Position numbers and translations under genes: made by a program
Part shown: in pieces, positions 1-62,132 of the stretch
How positions within the stretch are numbered: the first letter of the stretch is position 1
How the letters are laid out: the number at the start of each line of letters is the position of its first letter
The notes under the pieces: model-generated
What the model was told of the DNA's origin: nothing
Database searches by the model: none
The model's input: only the letters and a program-made list of their open reading frames with translations
From: Effrenium voratum
Lineage: Eukaryota > Sar > Dinophyceae > Suessiales > Symbiodiniaceae
Direction: 5' to 3'
Length of the DNA stretch: 64,000 nucleotides
Assembly: GCA_963377175.1 (NCBI GenBank)
Contig: CAUJNA010000190.1
Coordinates: 132,501 to 196,500 of the forward strand

Positions 1-50126
<50,126 letters not shown>

Positions 50127-52878
50127 GACCTCGGCGGTCGCAGGCGCCCGGTGTTTCGATCTGATGGCGCGCGATATCGATCCGTCTGGGATCTTGGGGG
50201 TGGATCCCCCGAATATGGGTGTGTCTTTTCTTGAGGCCGCCTTTTGGGGTTGTTTCAAGAATAATGGGGTTGTCCGCGAGATTGTGCTTCGGCGTGGTCT
50301 TTGGCTTGTTTTTGGATGCCGAACGTTGTTTGTTTTGCTATCACGCACGGATCAGGTGCAGTTTCGTTTCAATAGATTGCCGACTCATATTCCATGCGGC
50401 TATCCAGCTCCCGAATGATGCAGGTGCGGTTTTTGAATCCTGGGAAGGCATTTTGGAGAGATCCCGTGCTGAGGTTTGACTGCAGAATGCGTGCCACCTT
50501 TACACGATTTCCCATGCACACTGCAAGTTGCAGCGGAATTGAAGCCTCTGAAGCGACCCTGCCTGCCGACCCGCCAGGCACGCCGCCCGCCAATGCTTAA
50601 CGAAGCTGACCTACTAGACGGGTCGCTGAGAAAAACATCTTTTCGTGAGGGCCGGCTCTGGCGAGGCCGTCCCGGCCGTCCCGTTTCGGCCACTGCATGA
50701 CAGGTTTGGCAGCTTGAGCTACCACGTACCGCCTGCAACACGGGCAGACAACCAGCGGTAGAAAAAGGGACAGCGCAACTCGCCAGCGCAAGTCGCCAGC
50801 GCAGCCAGGCATGATGATTGATGTTGTGTGCTTGGCTGGCGACTGGTACTGCGCAGGAGCACTCCCCCATTTTCACGCCTCGAAGACGGCTCTCAGGGCT
50901 TTCTGGGTACCCTGCATTCCCAGATCAGGCGCTCAGTGCCTTTCGAAACGGGGTGGCCTTCCAAATTTGGTCCTGGGAGCTTCTCAAAATGGTGGGCCCG
51001 CTTGGGTTGGTATTTGAAGGGAAGCAAAAGGGATACCGAAAGGAAAGCATGCAGTTGACCGTGGGGAGATTTTCAGGAAGCCCTCTTTCAACATTTGGGT
51101 GTATCTCGCTTTGAGTTGATACCCTGTTTGGGGTTGGGCTAAAGGGAAACCAAAAGGAAGACTGCTGAAATCCATGTTGGGGTTCCCCTGATTTGACACA
51201 TACCCATGTGGCAAGTTGGTAGGGCCACTTGTGGTTGAAATCCCATAAGACGCAAAGGAATGGAGTTGGCCATTTCTCACGGTCTTCAAATGGGCGCGTC
51301 TTTTCTGAGCTCTTTTCTTTTTTATTGATTTAAACAAGGATGGCTGCCATTTTGCGGGTCCGATTCCTAAACCACAGCCAACTGTGCCTAGCTTTAGCAT
51401 CTTCTGGCGCATCGTTACGAGCTGCCCGAGCGAAGACCCATGGCTGGGCAGAGTCCATGTAGGCGGGAGAGTTGCCGACGAAAGCCCACCTAGGAAGCTG
51501 AAAATTGCAATTTCTTCGCTTTGATGTTCAATCTTTTGGTTGACTTTTGTTTTTTGTTAATGTTTTGAACTGCTGGCAATCCACCGTTTCTCCCAGGGTT
51601 TCCTGTCAAGAAGGTAGCTTCCCAAGCTGAGGTACTTTGCTGGTGGACAGGTTGCAGCCTGCACACGACATACCTTGTTGATACATACGCCCCCTATTTG
51701 TCGGCCATGTTAGTGTGTAGTTCCACCTTGTTTCCCAGGGGTTACAAAGGTTATTGTGAGGCAAATATATAAGCACAAGCAGCGTTCGCAACTTGCCTTT
51801 TGCATGGCCAAACATATTACCCACTACACTCTTTGACGATCTTGCAGAACGCATGCCGTCAGACATCAGTTCCGGGGAGGCTTACATTACCGAGTTGGTA
51901 GAGAACCAGTTTTCAGCAATGTGTTTTGCGCGCTTACGTGCTTGCTTTCCTGTGACTTTGACAACACGTTTTGAGCTGCTCGGGCCATCTTCCCGCATTG
52001 AACCAACCCAAGAAGGGTTCCCCCAAAAAGAGATGTGACGTGTCTTTTCTTGGGGCTCGGTATTCTTGTGTGTGTGTGTGTTTTCGCCGCTAGTTGAAAG
52101 AGGACGCCTACATCGGTTTGGGGGGTCCGATTCCTGAAAGGAACCACACCCATGATTGCTTGTCTGGGTTCCAGGAAAATCACTCAGACCCTTTCCTTTC
52201 AGTTCCCATGGCGCGACCCTTGCGCGCTCTTGTCTCAGGACCCGAGTCCCGCTCAATGGGTTCAAATACATCGGTTCCGATCCCTTGCACAAGACGTTCT
52301 CCTGTGTGTGTGTGTGTTTGCGTGGCCTCCGAAAGGACCCCAATTGTGAGAACTCATTTGGGGCCACCAAAATGGTCAAGCAAGTTTCCCTGCTTGTTGG
52401 CTTTGTGAGAGATCCAGTTGAGGGCAACTATGCAAGAGCATTTCCCAGGTCCTTTGGCTGACTGACTTTTTCCAAAACAAAAGTTTCAGACCTTCAAACG
52501 ACGATTGGTTCTCTTTCCTTAGTGGTAGCTGGGACGGAGGAAACGCAGACAGGGGTGGTTTCCCCAAACAAGAAGTGCCCTCAACACAGGCACTGGGGTG
52601 CGAAGTTCGGCTGGGGAGCTTTAAGCATCATTTTTTGGGGTGCGTTTGAACATTCCCTCCTTTGGGATGGATCCCCAAGCCTGTCAAACCCGGATGTAAA
52701 AGAAAGCCCTGGAATTTCGGGCAACTTTCGGCCCCTTAGACACAGTTGCTTTTGGGCCCCGGTTTCCCTCTCACCATTGGCGAAGGTGAAACTTTGAGGA
52801 TGTCTTGTAAAACTGGGCGAGGACACTCGGACTTCGAGTTCCGAATTCTGGGACCTGGCAGGTGAGCCCGGGCCCGCG
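50127..52878. other. Clathrin 3' flank, no firm gene
   Basis: After the clathrin TAA I see no AATAAA signal that could be trusted. A short GC-rich stretch at 50540-50600 reads EASEATLPADPPGTPPANA before a TAA and may be an exon end. An imperfect direct repeat (cgccagcgcaagt type) lies at 50765-50808. The rest is intergenic or intronic, with several inverted-repeat element fragments (51010-51200, 52270-52380). Confidence 0.5.
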
Positions 52879-53354
52879 ATGCTGCAGCCGGGGCTCGGGC
52901 CAGGCCGGGTGGAAGGAAGGGGCCCATGGTCGGATGAACCCCCCATGACAAGGGGACAGGGGCTTGATTCTGGGCTTAACGTTTGGGGCTAGTGTTCCTA
53001 TTGCGTGCCTGGGGCTCCAATTCCTCTTGGCCTTTGACCCAAGTCGGAAGGAAGCCCTTCCTTTGTTGCTCTTGCTTGCTCTTGCCTGTTGCTTGCTTGT
53101 TTTGCGTTGCCTTTTCTTGTTTTTGCTTGTTTGTTTTTGTTTGCTTGTGTTGTTTTGTTTGTTTGTTTGTTTGTTTGTTTTGGTTTGTTTTGGTTTGGTT
53201 TGGTTTGGTTTGGTTTGTTTGTTTGTTTGTTTGTTTGTTTGTTTGTTTGTGTCTTTTCTTTCTTGCGTTCTTTATCTCATTCATGTATTTGATTTGTTCA
53301 TTTCACTCGTTCATTCAACTCATCCATTTCATTCATGTATTAGATTCATGTCCT

Positions 53355-53410
<56 letters not shown>

Positions 53411-56400
53411 GCTTTCTCGCTTTCTTGCTTTCTTGCTTTCTTGTTTTCTTGCTTTCTTGCTTTCTTGCTGTCTTTCTTTCGTTCTTTCTTTCTTTCTTTC
53501 TTGCTTTGTCTCTTTTGTTTCTTCGTTTCTTTGTGCTTGTGGCTTTGCTTTATTTTGTGGGATGGTTGTTAGTTAGTCTGGTGTTAGGGCTTGGTAGTGA
53601 GATTGTTTGTTTTTGTCACGATGTTTTTTCAATACTTGTCTTGTTTCTCCCTCGTTCTTTCCGATTTGGCCGATCTCGGTTTCTCGCGATTCGATGGACA
53701 GTGTCTTTCTGGACCTTTTGCCCAGCGTGCCGCTTAGGTCATGGGATCTCTGATGCTCTTTGTCCATGCTGGTCCTCAGTCGTGGATCTTCATGCTTCTT
53801 TGTCTGTCGGTCTTAAACTTGTTGCATCTCAAATGTCGGTTGTGATGTGCTTTGAGAACTAGGTTCTGCAGCTCGTGCCACCTTTCACTTCCCTCATCAG
53901 AGAAATGTTGGCCCTTGGCAGCTCTCAAAATGGCATCTGTCTGGGACATCTTCTCGACGAGCCATAGTGCGCCAGGGGTACCACTCATATGCGGGTGTCC
54001 TGAAACGAAGTTTTCTAAACGAGTCTGCCGTCAAATGAGTCTTTCCTAGAATAGCTTGTTAGCCTTTGGGATGTTTTCTTTATTTATTTATTTTGTGGGA
54101 AACCAAAAGGGACCCATTGCCGATTTGAGGGGTGCCCGCTGATTTGGCACCATGTAGAAATGTTGCTCCCTGAATAGGGCTCCTTGTGGATGGATACAAT
54201 CCTGCACCATGTGGAATTGGAATGGATGAAGTCCTATGAATGCTGGGATTAATTCCAGTTCTGTTCATCCATGGTTTGCTGGCTGTTTTTGTTTTTCCTC
54301 CTTCAGGAATTCATGGTCGTGATACCGCACAGGCCCTTGGTAACTTGGGCAAGCCTTCTTCTGTTTATGCTTACGTCTCACTTGGGTCCTCGATGCACCA
54401 AGCATATCATATTTGGTATTCAGGAGTGTGGGGGAATACATCTTTGGCGTGCCTCCTTCGCAAAAATGGTAGGGAAAACACAAATAAACACAAACTGCGG
54501 TGACCTTTAGACCGAGGTTTGCAACCTCGCCCACAATGAGAGTCCCTTTCTTGTGCAGCCCCTATTCAGGGGAGCCCGGGGATGACTCGCGGGATGTGGT
54601 GGCGCAGATGGTGGTGAACAAGCTGAATTCGGCGCGCGGATGGAAAATGGGAGGTGAATGGGGGGCGAGCGCCCAAATCTACTTCCTGGGGATTCTGCTG
54701 CCTGGTTTAATGGAGGCTAGAGGGGGAAAGGGACCAATCTGTTGCTGGGCGCGTCTTTTCCGGATGATCTCGATTATCCGGATGGTTGCGTTTTGGACGG
54801 GTGTGGGTGTCCCCGCATCAGACATATTTCATTGGAGGTGACAACCTGCAAATGCAGTACATAGTAGGGGTATATAAGGGTTGCCCTTTGACCGCGTCAG
54901 CATCTGACAATCGACTTTTGGTCTAGACATGGCCAAGCAAACCCAGGTATTTCCACAAATTTGGAGAAAGTAGTTCAGTCCGTGGGTCTTAGACCATATC
55001 TGCCATGGTTAAAAACACCCCTTTACCAAGGGTTGATGGGGATGGTCATCAACCCTCTCCTACAAATTAACATGGCCTCCCAAAATGGGGTCAGAGACCT
55101 TTGAGAACAAAATTGTTTTTTTGGGCTCCTTCCATGTTATTTTGTGGGAGTGTAATTGGGAATCCTTCCCGGAAAGGGAGCGAGCCACTGCACTGCCCCA
55201 TCGAGTTTCAAGCTATGTGCCATATGCGAATTTCACAAGTGCACCCAGCTTTCCCATATCCTGTTGGGGAAACATTCGCGTTCTTGTTTGTGGCCGTATC
55301 TTGATTGGGGGGGGGGTGCAAGCTGAACTTTTCGATTTAGAGGGTATCCGAATCTCATATCAAAAGCTCCTCTACCCCTATCAGCTCCTTTACAGCTCCC
55401 TTGTAGTTCCTCTACAACTCTCTATAGCTCCTCTACAGCTCCTCTATTACACTTTTGGAGGGCGAACCACTCATTTTGAGGGTTGTCCCCCGAAACGCCA
55501 CTGGTTTCCCTTCGGGTTTCCCTGGGGTTTCTCTTGGGTTTTGCTTGGGTTTCCCTGAAACGTCTCAAAGCAAAACGGAGAACCGCGGACCCTTCCCCTC
55601 GCGCCCCGCTTCGACCAGGCCGGGGACTTCCACGCGCTGGTGGACTCGTTGGTCTTCGCAGCGGTGTCGGCCGGGAGCCATGGGGTCCACTGAAGGGTGG
55701 GCGCCCCAACGGTCTGAATCAGGGGACACCTCCCCGATCGAAGTCAAGGGAGGGTTATTCATCCGTCATGAAGAAGAACCAGGAAGTCAACCTCCAAACC
55801 ACAAACCAATGAGGGGTAACCTGATGAAGGAAACTGGCCTTTTGCCGGGAGTTTTCAGATTTGTCCCCCCCCTCCCAGCCCCCCAAACAGAGAAGAAACA
55901 ACCGAAGAAACAACACGTCCCAAAAAGGGTGAATGGGCAGAGGCAAAGTTATTTTTGTTGGGTCTGTTTGACATCGGCCGTCGGCCGATTTTCAGAAAGG
56001 TGCTCTTGCTTTTGTGATGCTTGCAGGAGACGAGACACATGGGGACTGCGGCCGCATTATTTTCACATGGCATGGGTGGCAAGTAAGTGTGAGTGGCCCC
56101 GTTTTGTCGAAAACATCCATAACAGGTACCCTCTTTCAAGCGGACAGGATTTGATTTTGATGATGTTCTTCCAACATCCTCCTGTCAGCTTCCCTTGCCG
56201 AACAACGGACCAAGTCACTCCTGTCAGCTTTTGTTGGACAGCATGAGAGTCAAAACTGGCACTTTGCAGTCCATCAATAGCAGAGTTCGAACTCTGAAAG
56301 GATTCCGACAAAGGTTGCGGTGTGTTTCTTGTTTCTCAAATTGCAGAAACACAGACACAGACATGGTTTGTTTTTCGTCCATGCTCTTTGCTTTGACTCT

Positions 56401-57223
56401 TTCTAGGGGTCATCAAAGTCAGATTCGGGAGATTGGGGGTTGTTTCCCTTTAACCCGCCATTCAGGGACTTTCCCACCCCAAAGTGGTCCTGTTGATCTC
56501 CGGGGTCGCAACAATCATCTTCGGTCAAGGTCAACCTTCTTTTGGGGCTGGGTTGGTAGTTAATCAAAGGGAAACCAAAGTGATTTTTCGCAACACCACC
56601 TCACTCACCAAGTTAGTCCCCTTACTAACCAACCCCCGCCCATGATCGATTGCACTCCATTCCCGTTGGAGGGGGTGGTTTGTGTTTATGTTTTGGGACA
56701 TCCACCACTTTGGGGGGTCGCTTGGATGTTTGTGGCCAGGCTTGCGGCTGGCCACTTGTGAGAAAGCCCAGGGTTAACCCCACATTCACGGGAATTTATG
56801 AGCGGCCTACGACCTGGGCTACCAGCAACCTAGCAAAACACCAACACAAAGCACCCACCAAAGCACAACACAAACCACCCCCAACGCAAACCACAGAAAA
56901 CATAAACACAAACCAACACAAACCAACACAAACCAACACAAACCAACACAAACCAACACAAACCAACACAAACCAACACAAACCAACACACACCAACACA
57001 CACCAACACAAACCAACACAAACCAACACAAACCAACACAAACCAACACAAACCAAAAAAGACACAGAAACAGACGAAGCATTCGGAAAAAGTCCCCCAA
57101 AAAGACATCCAAGGGCGACGTCCGATGCTTTGCTTCGCGCAGGTCCTGACAGCGCTGCTCCTCTTTAGTTTCCTGCGCCCGGGTCCCGACCCGGGCGGGT
57201 CGGGCAGCTCACCTGGCACGTAG
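52879..57223 (+). CDS. Probable small single-pass membrane protein, 72 residues, four exons
   Basis: Exons 52879-52903, 54570-54631, 55619-55669 and 57143-57223 chain in frame to 219 nt with a TAG. The reading is MLQPGLGPG, EPGDDSRDVVAQMVVNKLNS, AGDFHALVDSLVFAAVS, VLTALLLFSFLRPGPDP. The last two exons join into one hydrophobic span (LVFAAVSVLTALLLFSFL), a single predicted membrane helix with a short Pro/Gly-rich tail. All three donors are GC and all three acceptors AG|G, and third codon positions are strongly G or C. I do not recognise the family. The gene starts 2.7 kb after the clathrin stop on the same strand. The Met may not be the true start, because the frame is open upstream to about 52830. 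Confidence 0.55.
53090..53250 (+). repeat. TTTG/TTTGG microsatellite
   Basis: Long TTTG and GGTTT runs in an intron of the probable membrane-protein gene. The Phe/Val/Cys open frames here are repeat artefacts. Confidence 0.95.
53350..53510 (+). repeat. TTTC/CTTTCTTG microsatellite
   Basis: About 15 TTTC units followed by CTTTCTTG variants. The Phe/Leu/Ser open frames here are low-complexity. Confidence 0.95.
56905..57055 (+). repeat. 10 bp tandem repeat (caaaccaaca), about 15 copies
   Basis: Decamer units, three of them with CACACC instead of CAAACC, end about 90 bp before the last exon of the probable membrane-protein gene. The open frames on both strands are periodic artefacts. Confidence 0.95.
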
Positions 57224-57283
57224 GGTGTTTCTACCGGGGCTGAGTCGTGTTCGCGCGTGTCTTGTTTTAAACGGGTAATTACA

Positions 57284-57368
57284 GGTCTCGTTTTGGGGTT
57301 GGTTTAAAGGCGAACCAAAAAGAAACCACCAAGTTTTGAGGGTCCGCCTATTGTGAGACATACCCATT
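57284..57368. mobile_element. Dispersed inverted-repeat element copy
   Basis: ggggttggtttaaaggcgaa, ccaaaaagaaaccaccaag, agggtccgcctattgtgaga, catacccat. It lies about 60 bp after the stop of the probable membrane-protein gene. Confidence 0.6.
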
Positions 57369-58959
57369 TCTCTGTTTTGGACCTCCAACAGTAGCAGTTT
57401 CAACGGAAACTACGAACATCCAGTGATCCGATTCTGACCCCAGGAAGACGAAGCCGATTCTTTTCCGGAAAGCTTCCAGTGCACTTCCATGTTTGTTGCT
57501 GGAAGGGTACCTGATTGGAAATAAGCATGGTTGCTTCCCTAAAACTTAGAAAAACAACATCCCACTGTCAAAAGTTCTTTGGGCAGCCTTTGGTACACTT
57601 GCCCATTGTTTGGAATCCAGTTTCCCCTGCCAATCCACGCACCCTATGCATACATATCATTTTCCGCAGGCCCTGTGCTGCAGAACACTAGCCAAGCCTT
57701 CCGAGTCGGGGCTGAAATGGATCTTTAGCTTGGGGCTTGCTCATTGCCCAAAGTCGGACTTTTATCTTGTGGTCCCTCTTTTTTTGGTGCGTATTATTGG
57801 GGGGGGGGCGTCCAAAAAGGGGCGCAGCACCAGTAGAAGGCCCTGGTTTTTTCTCGAGCGGGTGTGTCAACAGCTGCGATGTGCCGGCCGACACTTTGAG
57901 TCTTCCCTCCAATGATGGGCTCACCAATGAACAGGGGGACGGGTGCCGCTCCGGCAGGTTTCCCAGATGCACAGATTGGGGGGTGTCTCTCAGGGGCTCC
58001 CCAAAACAGCAAGGTTGAAAGGGTTATTGGAGTTGTGGCCGTGAGTGACATAAGGGATTTTGACCATGGCACAGTTGTGTTCATTTGGTCAATCAGGTCT
58101 GATTTCACCCAGCATCATCCTGCTGAACTGTGGCATGTGCACAATGGGAGTTCAAACTGGACCCCCTCGTGGCAAATATGTGGTCCTACTTGGGCCGCAA
58201 GTCTTTTAACTTTTGCACGGCCAAAGATTTGGAAGCGGGTGGTAAAATGAGACCTACCAGCAAGGGTCTTGGTGGGAGCATTTGCCATCTGGGATAGGGG
58301 ATAGGGCTCTTCCACTGCATCTACTCCCCCAGGGCACCAAAAGGCGGGAAAGTGTGTGCAGGGAAGGTGAAAGGACGCCAACCTTCTGCAACATTTATTA
58401 TTCTATTTGAGGACACACTTTTATGTGGCAATCGCCAATACAGGTGACTTTTGATCACTGCGATAGTGTGACTCTGCGCATGTACACTTCTGTAGGCCCA
58501 GTCTGTTTCGGCGACAAGCGAACCATAAGCTTTGTGTTTTGTTGGGCATTCTGGAACAACAGGCTACACTTGAGCTGCTTCTTCAGGGTTGATTCACAAA
58601 GTGTTTGGCTGCCATTATATTTGCTGAGTTTGCCTGTTGCTGTGATGTTGATTTGTCATCTACTCGGAGCTCTGTTGCGGCACCTGAACCTCAGGCCGGT
58701 GGTTCCCAGGCATTTACGAGTTCAACACCCAGGCGGGGACGTGGCTCAGAGGGGAGTCTTCTCTCTTCGCAAATGCAGTGTTTGATTCATAAGGGCCTTT
58801 GCCCTGGCGAAATCGTGTGCTTTAGCAATTCACCAAAATGGTGGTTTTCCTTTGGGTTTTCATTTCAAACCACCAACAAGGCGGTACCAAATCCAAAATA
58901 ATACCCACATGACTTTCCCAGGCGGTGACAATTGCGGCAGTTCGAGCGCATGGCCATTC

Positions 58960-59050
58960 GATGGTGTTTTTCGAGGGTTCCCTACTTAGATTGGCTTCGA
59001 GGGAAGCCAAAAGGAAAACCATCGTTTGCAGGTCCCCCGATTTTTATAAC
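58960..59050. mobile_element. Dispersed inverted-repeat element copy, near-palindromic
   Basis: gatggtgtttttcgagggtt, ccctacttagattggcttcg, agggaagccaaaaggaaaac, catcg, ggtccccc. The gatggt and accatc ends pair. Confidence 0.65.
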
Positions 59051-59285
59051 TCATTTGTCCAAGTATTTTCCGTTTCGCAAGTCTGCTTTACGATTATCTA
59101 ACAAACGTGACGACAAGAAGTCAAACCACTTTGACTTCGATCCTTCTTTAGGTCACCTGCTTTACTTTGTTCCATCCATTGTAATCTATATTTGCGTAGG
59201 TCACCTTTTACGAGAGTGGGTCATCTGGTCTACATCTGGTCTACCTTGATCCAATAATTTTGATCTTGACCGTGGGCTGATCAGC

Positions 59286-61155
59286 TTTTTCTTTTTCGCG
59301 TTCATCTTCGCTGCGTCTCCGCTGCCGTCTGGGCCTCTCCTTCCGTGCACGGGCGGACTCCGCGCCTTTGACGTGGTCGCCTCAGCTTCGGCGTGGGTGT
59401 GGCATATGGCCTAAGCTGGTTGCCAAAGGGGCGTGTCTCCTTTCCCCAAAAAGAAAACGCAAAGAAAGACATACCCAAATCTGGGCCGAAGTTGCTCATG
59501 GAAGTGTAGTGTAGTGTGTGAATTTTCCATCCTAGTTCACGCCGTAACAACGTGAACGTGGGTTCTGGTTTCCGTTTTCAACCATCATCCACGATTTCTC
59601 CCCGGATTTGTTGGAAACACACATGTGTGAGTTGCCACTGGGTCAAGCGAGGGAGTGTTTCCACATCGGCAAGTGAGCGCTGGGTTTGAGTATCTTCGTG
59701 CTTGACCCGCGTTTCCTGATTTTAGCCCTTTTTTGAGCCTTGTTTTTGCTTCGTTCCCCAACATAGCGGCAGCTTACGTCTTATTTTCCCTGCATCCGAC
59801 TCATTGTTTGGGGACTTCTTTTGTGAATGTCTAGGGAAGCAGCCGTGCTTGCCATTTGTGTGAAGAAAAGACCGCGGGACCAAAGTAGTTTCATGTTGAT
59901 GATTGTGATCCATTTGAGCAGCATCTTCTTAGACTCGAGTAGCATTTTCTTAGACTATCGCATATTGGTTTTATTTTCTCGGAATCTGTGCTCTTAATCA
60001 TATCATTCCGTTTATGGCTCACGCCAAAACTGCTCTTCACTCCCCCGGCTCGAATCACATCTCTTGCCCTTGTGTCGAGCCACATGTGATTGAACACGTG
60101 GGTGTGCCCTTTCTTGATGCTCTCGTTTGGTGGTTTCCCGATTTTTAGAGACACCCACATGACCTTAATCCAATCCCCCCCCCCCTACCAAAGAGGGGGG
60201 AGGGCACAACTGGATCCCCGTTTGAAACTTGGCAGGTGAGTTTAGAAACAAGTTAGGCATACGCCCCTGACCCGAGTTCCTTGAATTCAGGTTAGCTTCT
60301 TCTTGGAATGGGAAATTGTTGGTTTCCTCTTTCTCCCATGGCGTTGCTTCAGAAAGCAAGCTTGCGGTGCTATCATTCAACCGTTTATTTACACCTTTTT
60401 TTGCACTGCAAACATGGACTGGTCTCCAACGGTCCTAAAGCCAAGAAAAGATTTGGCGACCCATCAGGAGAACGGCCGCTCGTTTTGTTTGGCAGCCACA
60501 GCCGCTGTTTTTTGGACGACTGGTGCGCTGGCTCGCGCCTTACGAGCATGCTTGTAGAGGGAGTCCCTTTGTTCTACAACTGGGGTTGGGCAAACCGCCT
60601 GTGTCCAAAACATGGGTGTGTGTCTTTTCTTAGGGGAACCCCAAAATCATCAAACAAGCGCAAAAGGAAACCAACAATGACAGACCCAAATGAGTCTTTC
60701 CTATGGCTTTTGTACCCCTGGATGGCGTTTTCTGGGAAAGCAAAAGGGACTTGGCGAACTCTTGGGGAAGAGCCACACGCCCGCCGAACTTTCAGGTGTA
60801 CGCCAGAACCTTACCTTCGCACCCTGGCGTTGGGAAGTGGAAATCCGGGCGATTCACACCCCCAAAGTCCACCCCCCCCCTGTACAAGACAGCTGGGTTG
60901 GGAAGGTTGCAACATGACTTACATAACCAGACCCTGGTCCTCTTCAAACAATGGTAGAAGCAGGATTAAACAAGGGGTTGGCCCTGACCCTTGTGTGGAG
61001 GGTTGCTTAACGTTCTTTCCCCTGGAAATGCGAACGTTCCACCCAGAAGCCCAGAAGGTGCCCGAATTTCAGGGGGCTCGATCAACCGCTGGGGCAAAAA
61101 GGCGCCGCATGGCATCGAAACAGGTCGCAACAAGGGCCGCGATGGTTTCGAGCAC
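59286..61155 (-). CDS. Possible minus-strand gene fragment (three candidate exons)
   Basis: Read on the minus strand, 61155-61090 gives VLETIAALVATCFDAMRRLF with third positions mostly G or C, after an AG|G acceptor and before a GC donor. 60538-60497 gives ARASAPVVQKTAAV in the same phase. 59380-59286 is a highly charged stretch, ARKERPRRQRRRSEDE in one frame, but a second frame is also open and is the one that would keep phase. The first interval is also open on the plus strand (INRWGKKAPHGIETGRNKG). No family was recognised, and the exon set is probably incomplete at both ends. Confidence 0.3.
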
Positions 61156-62023
61156 CTGGACGCTCAGTTGTTTGAAGGGTGATCACCCCGACTGTAGCTT
61201 TGGACAGGATGGCGTGCCTCGCAATGACAGTTTCAATCAGGGCACATGAGCAACACATGCGCAACCTGGAAGGCGGCAAAGCGTGGCACTTGCACCCTCT
61301 CACATCCCCTCACAACAGCATCTGAAGAGTCCGGACGAGGACTTTCAACCCTCAACCCGTGATTTTGCTTCGGGAGGGAATGTAGAGGTAGGCATAGCGC
61401 ATGTGAAAGCTAGCATCGGGGAGCACAGACCAACTCCACTCTCGCTTGCTAGGGTCTTCAGCCTGTCCACTGGAGAAGCCAACTAGCTTCTGTTTCTTTG
61501 TTTTTGAGGGGGGGGTGTCCGAATCCAATTTTAAGACACCCGCAATTCGACCAACTCGGCAGGCGAGACAATTTTCAGCTCCTCCAGGATTTGTTGAATT
61601 CACCCCTGGCTTTTGTAAAGGGTAAATGGGGAGCCACCCTCTAGCCACTAAACCACCAGTCCACACGACCAATGAAAGGACGCTGAAAAAGCATGAGGTC
61701 CTAGAGTTCTCACCGACAGCGGACGCCACAGGTACGCTTCACCTTATCCGGTTTGTGCCTCTCGGCCCGCCAAGATCACTTGAGCCAAGCCTGTCTGCAC
61801 AGGGTTTCTTTTATGGGTGTGTCATTTTGAGGGTAGACTTGAAAGGCTACGGCTGTTTGAAGGAAAGGAACATTCAGGGAGGCAGATCCATATGTCCTAG
61901 TCCCTTTGGTGGTTTTCAGCGCAAATCGCCTGGGCCATTTTAAACTGAGTTCCGTGTTGAGCTGATGTAGTGGACAATGCGGCCAATCAAAAGCCCTTTC
62001 AATTTCCCACACCTCGATATATG

Positions 62024-62132
62024 GGTGTGTCTAATCTGAGAGAAAGCCCCAAAACTGCTTGGTGATTTGGTGGTTCCGGTTGGTTTCCGTTACACCACCA
62101 TCCCAGAGGGCTCCCTATTTTGAGACAGACCC
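62024..62132. mobile_element. Dispersed inverted-repeat element copy, near-palindromic
   Basis: gggtgtgtctaatctgagag, ttggtggttccggttggttt, ccaccatcccagagggctcc, tattttgagacagaccca: both ends and the centre pair. Confidence 0.65.

Larger units (their letters stand above)
57224..59285. other. No supportable gene
   Basis: Contains inverted-repeat element copies and ordinary intron-like sequence. GC-rich bits near 58675-58755 (AGGSQAFTSSTPRRGRGSE in one frame) lack a consistent partner exon. Confidence 0.5.

Noticed and set aside
52964..53576. Phe/Leu-rich frames of about 200 codons
   Set aside because: TTTG and TTTC microsatellites; no exon borders or codon bias.
55455..56246. 263-codon plus-strand frame
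   Set aside because: It reads the 55619-55669 exon in the wrong frame and runs on through intron.
56796..57219. Cys/Val/Leu-rich minus-strand frame of 129 codons resembling a membrane protein
   Set aside because: It is the 10 bp caaaccaaca repeat read backwards. The real coding signal here is the plus-strand exon at 57143-57223.
60308..61249. 313-codon plus-strand frame, the longest non-repeat frame
   Set aside because: It crosses an inverted-repeat element and mixed codon bias and shows no recognisable domain. Introns here average about half GC and stay open by chance.
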